Origin: Saprospiraceae bacterium
GTDB lineage: Bacteria; Bacteroidota; Bacteroidia; Chitinophagales; Saprospiraceae
Direction of reading: 5' to 3'
Length of the DNA: 64,000 bases
NCBI GenBank assembly: GCA_026129545.1
Contig: JAHCHX010000001.1
Location: forward strand, 3,255,001 to 3,319,000
Both the position numbers and the translations under genes were made by a program. The notes under the pieces were generated by a model. That model ran no database searches and was not told the origin of the DNA. It worked only from the letters and a program-made list of their open reading frames with translations. Shown here in pieces: positions 11,673-21,584 of the stretch (position 1 is its first letter; every line of letters begins with the position of its first letter).

Positions 11673-13883
11673 TTAATTTGCGAAGTCACTCAGGAATTTC
11701 AGCCGCATCAACTGAATTTCTTCCCAAGTGATTTCGTCATCTTTCAGCTCTTTATATGCTGCGTCAATGGAATCGGTCTCGGCCTCTTTGAAGTATTCCA
11801 TCACGGTTTCTCGCACATATTCGTCCACTACTTTGTTGAGGTAGTAGTCGAGTTTGATTTTTGTACCTGTATTGACGATAGCATCAAGTTCTTCCATCAG
11901 GTCCTGCATGCTGAGGTCGTTGGACTTGGCAATATCTTCCAGCGGGATTTTGCGGTCAATGGCCGTGATGATGTTCACCTTTGTTTTGGACTTGTTTGCC
12001 ACCGTTTTGATGGTGATGTCCATCGGGCGTTCGATTTCATTTTCCTCGCAGTATTTCTTGATGGCATCCACAAAGGGCTGAGCATACTTCTGCGCTTTGC
12101 CTTGCGAAACACCCACGATTTTGGACATATCTTCCATAGAAATAGGGTATTGGGTTGCCATTTCTTCGAGCGATGGGTCTTGGAAGATGACGTATGGCGG
12201 CAGGTTATGCTTCTTGGCGATGTTCTTGCGCAGGTCTTTGAGTATATTCATCAAGGTCTCATCGAGCACCGCTGTGCCTCCTTTCTCGTCATCAAAGTCA
12301 TAGTCGCCATCCTCATAGTCGTGGTTGATGGTAATCGTGATGGGATATGGGTTTTTAAGGTAGTCATGCCCTGCCTCTGAGACTTTTAGTATGCCAAACT
12401 CCTCTATTTCCTTGTAAATCAGGTTGTTAATCATGGCGTGTCGGAAGATGGAGCTCCAGAAGTTCTCATCCCTATCGTCGCCTACGCCAAAGTTATCCAG
12501 TTCGGTGAAGCGGAAATCCTTCATTTCTTTGGTCTCGCGTCCCATCAGATAATCCATCACCGTCTTCATCAGATAATTCTCGTTGAGGTCGAGAATACAT
12601 TGGATGACATTTTTGATTTCCTGCACTACCTCCATTTTTTCTTTGGGGTTCTTGCAGTTGTCGCACATTTTGTGGCAATTTTCCTCATTGAATTCCTCGC
12701 CAAAATAGTGGAGCAAAAAACGGCGGCGACAAGAGGCCGTTTCGGCGTAAGCCACTACTTCTTGCATCAATTGGACACCCATCTCCCGCTCTGCGACTGG
12801 CTTGTCGCGCAAGAATTTCTCAAGCCTTAGAATGTCGTTGTAGTTGTAGAAAGCAATGCACTTTCCCGTAAGGCCATCCCTGCCGGCACGTCCGGTTTCT
12901 TGGTAATAGTTTTCGATGGACTTCGGCATGTCATAATGAATGACGAAGCGCACGTCGGGCTTGTCAATGCCCATACCGAAGGCAATTGTGGCACAAATGA
13001 CATCAATGTCTTCCATTAGGAAGGCATCTTGTGTGTTGGCACGGGTTTTAGGGTCAAGGCCGGCATGATAGGGCGCAGCTTTGATGTCGTTGACGACAAG
13101 TACTTGAGCAAGGTCTTCGGCCGTTTTGCGGTTTTGCACATAAATGATGCCCGATTCGTTGCGAAACTCCTCCTTGATGACCTGAATGATTTGCTTGATG
13201 GTTTGGTCTTTTTTGATTTTCGGGCGAATCTCGTAGAACAGGTTGTCGCGATTGAAAGAGGAGATAAAGGTGTTTTCTCCTGTCATATCGAGGTTCTTCA
13301 AGATGTCCTGCTGCACTTTTGGCGTGGCTGTCGCCGTGAGAGCCATGATGGGCACATCGCGTGCGATGGCATCAAGCATGACGCGAATGCGGCGATATTC
13401 GGGCCTGAAATCGTGGCCCCATTCGGAAATGCAGTGCGCTTCGTCAACCGCCACAAAGGAGATGTCGCTGTTTTGGAAAAACTCTATGTTCTCTTCTTTG
13501 GTGAGGGTCTCGGGAGCGACATAGAGGATTTTTGTTCGGCCATCGGTGATGTCCTGCTTCACTTTTTTCATTTGCGCCTTCGTGAGCGAAGAGTTGAGGA
13601 AGTGTGCTACCTCATCCTCTTCGGAGTAGCCGCGCAGGCTGTCCACTTGGTTTTTCATTAGGGCGATAAGCGGGCTAATGACAATGGCCGTGCCGGGCAG
13701 CATTAATGCGGGCAATTGGTAGCATAGGCTTTTGCCACCACCCGTAGGCATGATTACGAAAGTGTCTTTGCCGTCGAGGAGGCTTTGGATTATGGCACCT
13801 TGGTCGGCCTTGAAAGCGTCGAATCCGAAATACTTCTGGAGGTTCTCGAGTAAAACATCGTGTTCAGTTGCAGTCGCTGTCAT
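11673..13883 (-). CDS. recQ: ATP-dependent DNA helicase RecQ
   Basis: 3'-5' superfamily 2 DNA helicase for repair and recombination fork processing. The 736-residue protein has Walker A MPTGGGKS (Lys51), DEAH at 147-150, the aromatic-rich loop block HCISEWGHDFRPEYRRI, and motif VI (QETGRAGRDG). A zinc site follows (CRRRFLLHYF...C...CDNC), then a winged-helix RQC domain and an HRDC domain. A C-terminal HTH_40-like segment (ITAIDRKIPLEDIAKSNDLS...) gives the longer Bacteroidota form. Monocistronic, with its own terminator. Confidence 0.95.
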   Translation of the reverse strand: MTATATEHDVLLENLQKYFGFDAFKADQGAIIQSLLDGKDTFVIMPTGGGKSLCYQLPALMLPGTAIVISPLIALMKNQVDSLRGYSEEDEVAHFLNSSLTKAQMKKVKQDITDGRTKILYVAPETLTKEENIEFFQNSDISFVAVDEAHCISEWGHDFRPEYRRIRVMLDAIARDVPIMALTATATPKVQQDILKNLDMTGENTFISSFNRDNLFYEIRPKIKKDQTIKQIIQVIKEEFRNESGIIYVQNRKTAEDLAQVLVVNDIKAAPYHAGLDPKTRANTQDAFLMEDIDVICATIAFGMGIDKPDVRFVIHYDMPKSIENYYQETGRAGRDGLTGKCIAFYNYNDILRLEKFLRDKPVAEREMGVQLMQEVVAYAETASCRRRFLLHYFGEEFNEENCHKMCDNCKNPKEKMEVVQEIKNVIQCILDLNENYLMKTVMDYLMGRETKEMKDFRFTELDNFGVGDDRDENFWSSIFRHAMINNLIYKEIEEFGILKVSEAGHDYLKNPYPITITINHDYEDGDYDFDDEKGGTAVLDETLMNILKDLRKNIAKKHNLPPYVIFQDPSLEEMATQYPISMEDMSKIVGVSQGKAQKYAQPFVDAIKKYCEENEIERPMDITIKTVANKSKTKVNIITAIDRKIPLEDIAKSNDLSMQDLMEELDAIVNTGTKIKLDYYLNKVVDEYVRETVMEYFKEAETDSIDAAYKELKDDEITWEEIQLMRLKFLSDFAN

Positions 13884-14524
13884 CTTCTGTGCGATTAGTT
13901 TTTGTTCGTCAGGCGGTGTGCTCCGTCTCTTTTTATGTGTGATAATATGCCACGGCGGCGGGTCTTTTTGTCGCCATGAACTGGTCTTTCGACCGTTTGT
14001 TTTTCAGCTGATGAAATTAAGAATTATTAGGGTAATCAAGTGTGCTCAAAGAGATTTTTTGGACGAACGAGCGTCAGGGTTCTTTTAATAACACCATGTG
14101 TAGTGCCTTACAAAAAGAATAGGGTGCGTGCCAGGATTGCTTGACCAACGCCCCCCCTTGAAAAAGCCGCCAAAGATAGAAAAATAAATGTTGAAACACC
14201 TGCAAGTTTTTGCCACGAAATTTCCAAACAAAAAGCAAACATTCGGAGGATAATTTTGAAAAGCCCCGCTTGGGGGCTTTGATTCCAAATAAAAATTGGA
14301 CAAACGGCCATGCACAAGGTTGAATCAAATGAGTGAAGGGGAGTTCATTCTGCTTTGTTCTATTTTGGCAAAAAAGTCAACTTTGGATGTTTTGTGTTTA
14401 AAATTGGCTTTTTTTCAAACATTGCTTTTTTGTTTCGCTTGAATACCCCAATTTTATCCGAGAAAAAAATTGGCAAACGAATTTGTTTCGCTAACACCAT
14501 TCGGAAACAAAATCCCCCCGCCTT
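13884..14524. other. 641-bp gene-free stretch between recQ and comEC
   Basis: No convincing coding sequence. Short ORFs exist in all three minus frames at 14074-14328, but they overlap each other and show no family features. A minus-strand TATCTTTG box (CAAAGATA at 14171-14178) could drive recQ with a leader of about 280 nt. A short hairpin AAAGCCCC/GGGGCTTT (14260-14280) and an A/T-rich hairpin near 14448-14475 are also present. The comEC promoter must lie at the right end. Confidence 0.6.
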
Positions 14525-16627
14525 ATGAACCTCCGCGCTTCACCTTGTATGCGGCTGTTCGTGCCGTTTGCGCTCGGCTTGATGTTGGGCGCGTGGCTTG
14601 ACTACCCAGTGCCTCACCTCGGCAAAGCCGTGGTGCTCATGGCGTGTGTAGTCTGTTTGCTTGCCTTGCAAAAATTTTCTTACCGTTACCGCTGGGTTTT
14701 TGGGGCTTGTTGCTCGCTCGCGCTCTTTTTAGCGGGGTATTTTCATGTCGTCCATTACAACGAGCTTAGGCGACCCTCGCATTTTTCCGAAAAAATAAAA
14801 GAGGAACGCTATCTCATCGGGACTATCTACGACACGCCGGGCAAAGGCTCCAAGATGAAGGTGCCGATTCGTGTGGAGGCCATTGGCCCATCGCCTGATT
14901 CAATGGGACCCGCATCGGGAAATTTGCTTCTTTTCCTTGATTTTTCGCCGGAAGTGGAGGGTTTGCGATATGGCGACCGGCTTGGAATATATGCCAATGT
15001 GTTTTCAACAGAATCGGCAAAAAACCCTCATGCTTTTGACTATGGCCGTTATCTCCATTTTCAAAACATACATTTTCAGGCATTTGTAAAATCGGGCTCG
15101 CTTGTTCGGCTCTCATCGGGCAACGGAAATATCGTGTGGCAGGCGGCTTTTCATTGTCGGGACAGATTGTTGTCGCTGCTCCACAGGCATTTTCCGACGC
15201 AAAACGAGTATGCGGTGGCATCGGCATTGTTGGTCGGATATAAGGAGGATTTGTCGGATGAGTTGAGGGCTGCCTATTCGGCCACAGGCTCCATGCACGC
15301 CTTGGCTATTTCGGGCACTCATGTCGGAATGTTGTATGCGGGGCTATTTTTTCTTTTGAAGCGGCTGAGACTGCGAGGCCGCGAGGGGCGCATGGTGGAG
15401 ACCCTGTTTTTGGTGTCGGCTATATGGGGGTTTGCTTTTCTGACGGGTGCGACCGCTTCGGTATTGCGGGCAACGGTGATGTTCAGTACCTACTTGCTTG
15501 GCAAGGCTTTTTTTCGGAGAGCATCTGTGTGGAACGTGTTGCCAGCGTCGGCTTTTGCCCTGTTGCTCTACAACCCGTATTTTCTTTTTCACGCGGGCTT
15601 TCAGTTGTCCTACTCTGCGGTGGCGGGTATCGTTTTCTTTTATCCGCGCTTCTATAAACTGATGCCTCTTTTGCCCAAATGGGGGGATGGTGCCGTCCAA
15701 ATCCTGCTTTTGGGTGTCGCGGCACAATTGGGGACGTTGCCACTGTCGCTCTACTATTTTCACCAGTTTCCCGTGTATTTTTGGTTGGCAGGATGGGCTG
15801 TTGTGTTTGGTGGGGCGCTCTATATGGCGGGCGGGGCGGCATTGGTGCTCATGGATGGGCTGTGGCCCTGGCTGGCCGAATGGCTTGGCAAGGGGCTTTA
15901 CTGGCTGTTGTGGGGTCTCAACCAATTGATATTCGGGATACAGGGACTGCCGGGTAGTGTTCTCGGCGGCATCTGGCTCGCATCGTGGGCGGCTTTTGCT
16001 ATTGGGCTTCTCGTGGTGGTGTTGGGTGCCTTTTTGGAGTACAAAAGGGCCAAGTGGCTCATAGGGGCGTTAAGTGTGCTTCTGTTTCTTGGTGTTTGCC
16101 GAATGGTGAGAGAGACCCAACAAATGAGGCAAGCGCAACTGGCTATCTACTACGTCAACAAAAACCGCTTGATGGACTTTTTTGATGGACAATCGGTGGT
16201 TTCGTTGTCGGATTCGGCAACAGCCAAACAGGTTTTGTTCGCGGCACATTCCAATCGTTTGGCCTTGGGCACTCGTGATTTGACGGAATTCAATTTTGCT
16301 TCCGATACGGTCTTCGCGTATTTCAATTTTCTGTTCGACCCTCCATTTGCGCAGTTTTTCGAGAAAAGAATGGCGATGATTGATGATGCCCGTTGGGTGA
16401 AAAAGGGGAACCCACGGCCCTTGCCGGTTGATGTCCTGATGCTTTCACAAAGCCCGAGAGTCAGCATCGCCGAATGTCAGGAGCGATTTCCATTTCAAAT
16501 GGTGGTTTTTGATGCTTCCAACAGCTGGAAACAGGCGGGGCGGTGGAAGGAAGAATGCGAGCGACTGGGGGTCCCGTTCCACGATGTGCGGGAGCAGGGG
16601 GCTTGGGTGTGGCATAGGTCGGATTGA
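14525..16627 (+). CDS. comEC: ComEC/Rec2-type DNA uptake channel
   Basis: Inner-membrane channel that passes single-stranded DNA during natural transformation. The 700-residue protein has two or three N-terminal membrane segments, a soluble DUF4131-type domain (about 100-210), and the Competence domain with the signature SGSMHALAISGTHVGMLYA (about 255-275), FQLSYSAVAGIVFFYPR and many membrane helices up to about residue 535. The C-terminal ~170 residues sit where the beta-lactamase-like nuclease domain occurs in longer homologues, but they lack an HxHxDH motif. The HhH protein gene follows closely downstream, suggesting co-transcription. Confidence 0.9.
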   Translation: MNLRASPCMRLFVPFALGLMLGAWLDYPVPHLGKAVVLMACVVCLLALQKFSYRYRWVFGACCSLALFLAGYFHVVHYNELRRPSHFSEKIKEERYLIGTIYDTPGKGSKMKVPIRVEAIGPSPDSMGPASGNLLLFLDFSPEVEGLRYGDRLGIYANVFSTESAKNPHAFDYGRYLHFQNIHFQAFVKSGSLVRLSSGNGNIVWQAAFHCRDRLLSLLHRHFPTQNEYAVASALLVGYKEDLSDELRAAYSATGSMHALAISGTHVGMLYAGLFFLLKRLRLRGREGRMVETLFLVSAIWGFAFLTGATASVLRATVMFSTYLLGKAFFRRASVWNVLPASAFALLLYNPYFLFHAGFQLSYSAVAGIVFFYPRFYKLMPLLPKWGDGAVQILLLGVAAQLGTLPLSLYYFHQFPVYFWLAGWAVVFGGALYMAGGAALVLMDGLWPWLAEWLGKGLYWLLWGLNQLIFGIQGLPGSVLGGIWLASWAAFAIGLLVVVLGAFLEYKRAKWLIGALSVLLFLGVCRMVRETQQMRQAQLAIYYVNKNRLMDFFDGQSVVSLSDSATAKQVLFAAHSNRLALGTRDLTEFNFASDTVFAYFNFLFDPPFAQFFEKRMAMIDDARWVKKGNPRPLPVDVLMLSQSPRVSIAECQERFPFQMVVFDASNSWKQAGRWKEECERLGVPFHDVREQGAWVWHRSD

Positions 16628-16689
16628 TAGTGCCCCACGAAGAAACGGTTAACCAATATCTGAACAATCATAAAAACACCTTTTGGACA

Positions 16690-17847
16690 ATGAAACGCTT
16701 CATCTTCAACTATCTTCATTTTTCCCGCAAGGAACGTCTTGGCACCATTGCACTTGCTATTATTTGCGCATTAGTTTTCATTTTGCCCGAGATTGTGCGC
16801 CAATATACTGCTCGGCCTTCCTCAGATTTTTCACAGTTTCAAGCGGATATATTGGCCTTTCGAGCGGCGATGGAGGCCAGCGAAATGCCAGCGGACGCGT
16901 CTGCCGCCAACCTGTTCTACTTTGACCCGAACACGGCTTCTTTCGACGACTTTGTTCGATTGGGGCTTTCTGAGAAGGTCGCCAACGTCATTTGCAATTA
17001 CCGCGACAAGGGAGGCAAGTTTCGCAGACCGGAGGATCTTCAGAAGATTTGGAGCTTGTCGAAAGAAGATTTTGAGCGGCTACTGCCATTTATTCGCATG
17101 GAATCGGAAGGGCGTGAGCCTTTGGAGAGAAAATGGGCGAAGCAGGTGGGCGAGCCGTTTTCGTTCGACCCCAACTTGGCTACGGAGCAGGAACTGCTGC
17201 GGCTGGGCTTGCCGCAATGGACGGTCAGGAGTATCCTCAATTTTCGCTCAAAGGGTGGCGTTTTCAGAAAAAAGGAGGATTTTAAAAAAATATACACCCT
17301 GAGCGACGATGACTACGAGCGTCTTGAATCCTACATTGTTTTTCAACAGGCTGCCATTGCGACCGCTGAGGAAGGGCTCCGTCCCGTCACCTATTCAGGG
17401 AGCGGGACGCAGGGGCAGGGTACTCAACCCAACCTCGGGGCAAAAGGCTCGCTCGACATCAACCGCTCCAGCATGGAAGACTGGCAGCGACTGCCCGGCA
17501 TAGGGGAAAAAAGGGCGCGTCAGATTGTCAATTTCCGCGAAGCATTGGGCGGTTTTTTGTCTGTCGAACAAGTAAAGGAGGTGTATGGACTGCCTGATAG
17601 TGTGTTCCAAAGCATTCAGCCGATGCTTGTGTCGGCTCCCTATCAAGTTCGGGCCATCAATATCAATTCGGCATCGGAAGAGGATATGGGCAAGCATCCG
17701 TACATTTCTAAAAAACAAGCCAAGCTCATCGTCGCTTACCGTGAGCAACATGGGGCATTCGCATCTGTGGATGATTTGACGAAGATTGTGGCGCTGACCG
17801 ACAAGCAATGGCTCGAAAGGGCGAGGCCTTACTTGGGCGCATGGTAA
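16690..17847 (+). CDS. Membrane-anchored protein with four ComEA-like helix-hairpin-helix repeats
   Basis: A 385-residue protein. Met at 16690 is chosen because it begins a short cytoplasmic segment and then one membrane helix (LGTIALAIICALVFILPEIV); a longer TTG reading overlaps comEC. Four HhH units follow, each about 65 residues: FYFDPNTASFDDFVRLGL..., FSFDPNLATEQELLRLGL..., LDINRSSMEDWQRLPGIGEKRA... and ININSASEEDMGKHPYISKKQA.... Only the third keeps the canonical LPGIG hairpin. ComEA binds incoming DNA through one such motif. The gene starts 62 bp after comEC, so a DNA-receptor role in uptake is a reasonable inference. Confidence 0.85.
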   Translation: MKRFIFNYLHFSRKERLGTIALAIICALVFILPEIVRQYTARPSSDFSQFQADILAFRAAMEASEMPADASAANLFYFDPNTASFDDFVRLGLSEKVANVICNYRDKGGKFRRPEDLQKIWSLSKEDFERLLPFIRMESEGREPLERKWAKQVGEPFSFDPNLATEQELLRLGLPQWTVRSILNFRSKGGVFRKKEDFKKIYTLSDDDYERLESYIVFQQAAIATAEEGLRPVTYSGSGTQGQGTQPNLGAKGSLDINRSSMEDWQRLPGIGEKRARQIVNFREALGGFLSVEQVKEVYGLPDSVFQSIQPMLVSAPYQVRAININSASEEDMGKHPYISKKQAKLIVAYREQHGAFASVDDLTKIVALTDKQWLERARPYLGAW

Positions 17848-17879
17848 ATTGGATTATAACGATGGTGGAAAAAGGAGTG

Positions 17880-19325
17880 CTAATCAAGCGTTTCCTCTTC
17901 GCCCAGCTTGGGTATGCCGACATTTTTGAAACCATTTTCGAGCAGATGGTCGCGCCATTTTTCCTGACGGTCGAGGGTGCCGTGCACAAGCCAGATTTTT
18001 CGACACGACGGGATTTGATTCTTTAAGAAATCGAGCATTTCCACGCGGTCTCCGTGCGCGGAGAAAGAATCCATGATTTCTACATCGGCCAACACTTGCT
18101 TGAATTTGCCCATGACGTGTAGGTGTTTTGCGCCGGCGCGCAGTTGGCCTCCCGGGGTGTTGGGGCTACAATAACCGACGATTAGAAAGGTGTTGCGATG
18201 ATTCTCGATGTTTTGTGCCAAATGGTGTCGGATTCGCCCTGCGTTCATCATGCCTGATGCCGAGATGATGATGCATGGTTTGTTGATTTGGTTTAGTTGC
18301 TTGGAACCTTCCGAGCTTCTTATGTAGTACAAATCGTTGAAGCCAAAAGGATTTTCGTTTTCGGTCATGTAGCGAATCACCTCGTCATCAAAGCACTCTG
18401 GGTGGTTCACAAACACTTGTGTGGCATTGACGGCCAAAGGGCTATCCACAAAGACCGGGACTTTTGGTAGTTGCCCGTTGTGATGAAGTTTGTCGAGCAT
18501 ATACACGATTTCCTGTGTGCGCCCAACCGAAAAGGCCGGGATGATGAGCTTGCCTTTTTTCTCGACACAGGTATGGTGCACGATTTTCAAAAAATGCTCG
18601 ATTTCGTTCGGGCCGGATTCATGTTCGCGGTCGCCATAAGTGCTTTCACAAATGATGTAGTCAACCTCTGGCATCGGGAGCGGGTCGCCGAGAATGGGGC
18701 GGTCTGGTCGGCCAATGTCGCCTGTAAATCCTATGCGAATGGTTTGGCCATTTTCCTTTATCTCTAGCGTGACGCTTGCGCTGCCCAAAATGTGGCCTGC
18801 GTCGCGGTACAGCACGCGCACGTTTGGGTGAATGTGGAACCATTGTTCGTAGTTGAAGCTGGCAAACTGGCGCATCGCTCTTGCCACGTCTCCCGTAGTG
18901 TAGAGCGGCTCCACATCCTTTTCATTCAACGCTTTATGGCGGTTGTGGTAGTCAGCGTCGCCCTCCTGTATTTTGGCGCTATCAAGCAACATTAGGGCGC
19001 ACAAATCGCGCGTAGCATGGGTGCTGTATATCTTCCCTCGGAAACCGTCGGCTACCAATTTTGGCACTCGACCCGTGTGGTCAATGTGGGCATGGCTGAG
19101 CACGAGGCAATCAATTTCTCGTGGGTCAAACAACCATTTTTCGTTGAAGCGGGCGTAGGAGCGTTCATCCGAATTTCGATTTTGCTCATCGGTGGGCGAT
19201 GCTTCGTCAACATCTCCGCCTTGGTAAAGACCACAATCCAGTAAAATTTTGAAATGGTCATCCAGCTCAATCAAATGCGCCGACCCTGTGACTTCACGAG
19301 CGGCTCCGCAGAATTTTATCTTCAT
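17880..19325 (-). CDS. Beta-CASP metallo-beta-lactamase-fold RNase
   Basis: A 481-residue MBL-fold protein with RNA-specificity domain, of the CPSF/YsH1-like family that cleaves or trims RNA. The metal motif is SHAHIDHTG (His78, His80, Asp82, His83). Further metal ligands are in the DAGHILGSAS block, and the beta-CASP and C-terminal KH-side blocks GRTQEIVYML, ASGMMNAGRIRHHL and DSFSAHGDR are present. The start at 19325 gives MKIKFCGAAREVTGSAHL, the standard family N-terminus; the longer ORF adds 51 residues without support. It converges with the HhH gene across a 32-bp gap. Precise RNA targets cannot be read from sequence. Confidence 0.92.
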   Translation of the reverse strand: MKIKFCGAAREVTGSAHLIELDDHFKILLDCGLYQGGDVDEASPTDEQNRNSDERSYARFNEKWLFDPREIDCLVLSHAHIDHTGRVPKLVADGFRGKIYSTHATRDLCALMLLDSAKIQEGDADYHNRHKALNEKDVEPLYTTGDVARAMRQFASFNYEQWFHIHPNVRVLYRDAGHILGSASVTLEIKENGQTIRIGFTGDIGRPDRPILGDPLPMPEVDYIICESTYGDREHESGPNEIEHFLKIVHHTCVEKKGKLIIPAFSVGRTQEIVYMLDKLHHNGQLPKVPVFVDSPLAVNATQVFVNHPECFDDEVIRYMTENENPFGFNDLYYIRSSEGSKQLNQINKPCIIISASGMMNAGRIRHHLAQNIENHRNTFLIVGYCSPNTPGGQLRAGAKHLHVMGKFKQVLADVEIMDSFSAHGDRVEMLDFLKNQIPSCRKIWLVHGTLDRQEKWRDHLLENGFKNVGIPKLGEEETLD

Positions 19326-19533
19326 GGGACGATGGGTGATTGCGGCAAACGATTGACAAAATCGTCGCCTTGTTTTAGCGGGAAAAGTAGGGTAATTGCG
19401 GCGGAATTGAGGCGTTGTTGGTTCAGAAAATGTCGCCTTTGCCTTCATAAATGCAAACGGCCCCAAAATGAGCGGCACCGACGCGCGTTTTCAAGGTTCG
19501 ACTGCTCGCCGCAGGTGCTATTGGCAGCTATTT

Positions 19534-21420
19534 TCAAAATCGCCAGCGCAACCCCGCTGACCAGCCCAGCCAAGCCCCCAACCACCCATCACCCGCGTCG
19601 GCAGGGAGTAAGTTGTTTTTTACGACCCTCGAGCGAAGGGCGACACTTGACAAATCGGTTGGGTCGCTGATGAAAAAATTGAATGTAGGGCCTACGGCGA
19701 TATGTAGTCCTCCAACGAGGTGCAGATTGACGGCTGGTGCTATTTGCACCCATTCTTGGACGGCGTTTGCATGGCTGCCATGGCTGACGTGGCGATTTGT
19801 CAAATCAAAAGTCAGTCCGCACCAACTATTAAAACGAGTACTGGACCCGAACCCAACACCATAGCCCCAAAGCAAGTCGCTGGGTTCGGATTCGGCTTGT
19901 TCGGCTCCTGCGGTCAAGGTGACATAGAATGTGGGCACTCCCGATTTGAAAGACAGATTTGCCCACATCACGTCGTTGGCATTTGCCTCCAACGCGATAT
20001 AGCCGCCTCGTTTTGAGATATTTAGCAAGCCAAGTTGGAGGCCCTTGTTTTCTTTGGCGATATTGATGACTCCTATTTGAGCACCCTCCAAGTGTCTGGC
20101 GTAATTGAACAAGCCACTGATTTGTGTTCCGTGAAGGCTATCGGCTACGTTGCTCAACCCCGCTACTTGTACCCGTATTTTTCCACGCCCGGCACTGTTG
20201 GTCAACCCCGCGAATTGTGCCGCAGCATCAGCAGAGGCAGCGTGATTGCCTATCCCGGACGCTTGTACCCCATGCAGGAGCGTTTTTGCGCTGTTCCAGA
20301 TTCCGGCGGCTTGCAGGGCCGTCATCGTGTCGGTTTGGTTGGCAATCCCGGCGGCCTGCACGGCAAAGCGGCCATGCGGCACGATATTCAATATCCCAGC
20401 TGCCTGCACACCCTCTCCATAATGAGCCACATTGAGTATGCCGCTCATTTGTGCGCCTTGCAAGGTGTCGCCCACATAGTTGTAGATACCAGCCGCTTGC
20501 ACGCCGCTCGCGTTGCCGCGCAAGTTGTTGAACAAGCCCGCTCCTTGAAAGCCCGTCATGTTTTCGCGGGTGATATTGCCCAAACCAGCAATTTCAGCTT
20601 TGCGGTTGCCACGCGAATAACCCGCCAAAATGTTGACGGACCAATCATTCACGACACTCCCACTCAATCGGTGGTTGGTTCCGATGCCGGGGAGAAACGA
20701 CAATTGAAACCGGCGGTGCAACGAATCTTCTACATTGAGGGCAGCCAGCTTTTGGGATGTTTTTACAAAAAAGTTTTCGAGCGAGAGCGACGCGCGGTTG
20801 AGCTGCTGGCGGAGCGACGGGCGGGAGGCGAGTGATGGCGTGTCGGGCTGCAATTCGATTTTGACAAATCGGGGTGTCATGGAAGTGATTTGCAGCACCG
20901 TGTCGCGGTAGTCGAGGCGCGACACCACGATTTCAGCACGCGTCGACACAGGCAGTTCGTAGAAACCATCTACATTGGTGGTGGCGGAGCGCAGGGTTTG
21001 GCGGTCATAGACTGTCACATTCGAGATTTTTTGGCCTGTGCGAGGGTCAGAAATGTATCCGCTCAGTTTTTGTTGCGGTTTTTTGTTTTTCTTCAAAATA
21101 AGATACTCGCCGCTTTGCTTGAACGTGTAATCATCACCAAGCAACAGAAGGAGGGTTTCACGAACGGAGCGGGTGCCGGGAGGAAGGCTTACGCGCTGCT
21201 CGGTATCAATGATGCGGGTATTGTACGACCATTCAAACCCGCCAAGGCGAGCTACTTCGTCGAGCGCGGTTTTTAGTGGGGTTTCGGAGAATGCGACATG
21301 GATGCGTTTTTCCAACACGTCATTGGCAAAAAGGGTGTTGGGGAATAGAAAGGGGAAAAAAATAAGAAAGACAAGCCCGATGAGGCGTGCGTTATTTTCA
21401 AAGCTCATAGTCTTGTTCAT
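19534..21420 (-). CDS. STN-domain protein with carboxypeptidase-regulatory-like domain and GxQxxGxxN-type repeats
   Basis: About 628 residues from Met at 21420, which gives a signal peptide (LIGLVFLIFFPFLFPNTLFA). An STN domain follows (RIHVAFSETPLKTALDEVARLGGF..., about 40-105). Next comes a CarboxypepD_reg-like beta-sandwich (LSGYISDPRTGQKISNVTVYDRQ...). The middle holds ten or more ~20-residue repeats of the type GVQAAGIxNxA/GAQMSGILNVA (about 300-480). The C-terminal end has alternating, barrel-like strands ending in GLRWRF, as in outer-membrane proteins. No TonB plug is seen. It follows FecR and the sigma factor on the same strand, so it is probably their third partner. Function unknown. 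Confidence 0.78.
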   Translation of the reverse strand: MNKTMSFENNARLIGLVFLIFFPFLFPNTLFANDVLEKRIHVAFSETPLKTALDEVARLGGFEWSYNTRIIDTEQRVSLPPGTRSVRETLLLLLGDDYTFKQSGEYLILKKNKKPQQKLSGYISDPRTGQKISNVTVYDRQTLRSATTNVDGFYELPVSTRAEIVVSRLDYRDTVLQITSMTPRFVKIELQPDTPSLASRPSLRQQLNRASLSLENFFVKTSQKLAALNVEDSLHRRFQLSFLPGIGTNHRLSGSVVNDWSVNILAGYSRGNRKAEIAGLGNITRENMTGFQGAGLFNNLRGNASGVQAAGIYNYVGDTLQGAQMSGILNVAHYGEGVQAAGILNIVPHGRFAVQAAGIANQTDTMTALQAAGIWNSAKTLLHGVQASGIGNHAASADAAAQFAGLTNSAGRGKIRVQVAGLSNVADSLHGTQISGLFNYARHLEGAQIGVINIAKENKGLQLGLLNISKRGGYIALEANANDVMWANLSFKSGVPTFYVTLTAGAEQAESEPSDLLWGYGVGFGSSTRFNSWCGLTFDLTNRHVSHGSHANAVQEWVQIAPAVNLHLVGGLHIAVGPTFNFFISDPTDLSSVALRSRVVKNNLLPADAGDGWLGAWLGWSAGLRWRF

Positions 21421-21584
21421 TTTTGCACGTTGTGGGGCATCTATACTCCGCACGGTTAATTTTTGAGCATGGATAAAGGCGCGCAATCTGTTCAAAATCA
21501 AGGAGAGCACTCATGGCGAACTGACAAATCCTAGCGAATCGAGATATAAAAAATCTGGAAGAGGCCAAGGCTCATGGGGCGGCA

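Noticed and set aside
14074-14328. Three overlapping minus-strand ORFs in the recQ-comEC gap
   Set aside because: Open in all three frames in A/T-rich, C-poor sequence, with no start context or family resemblance.
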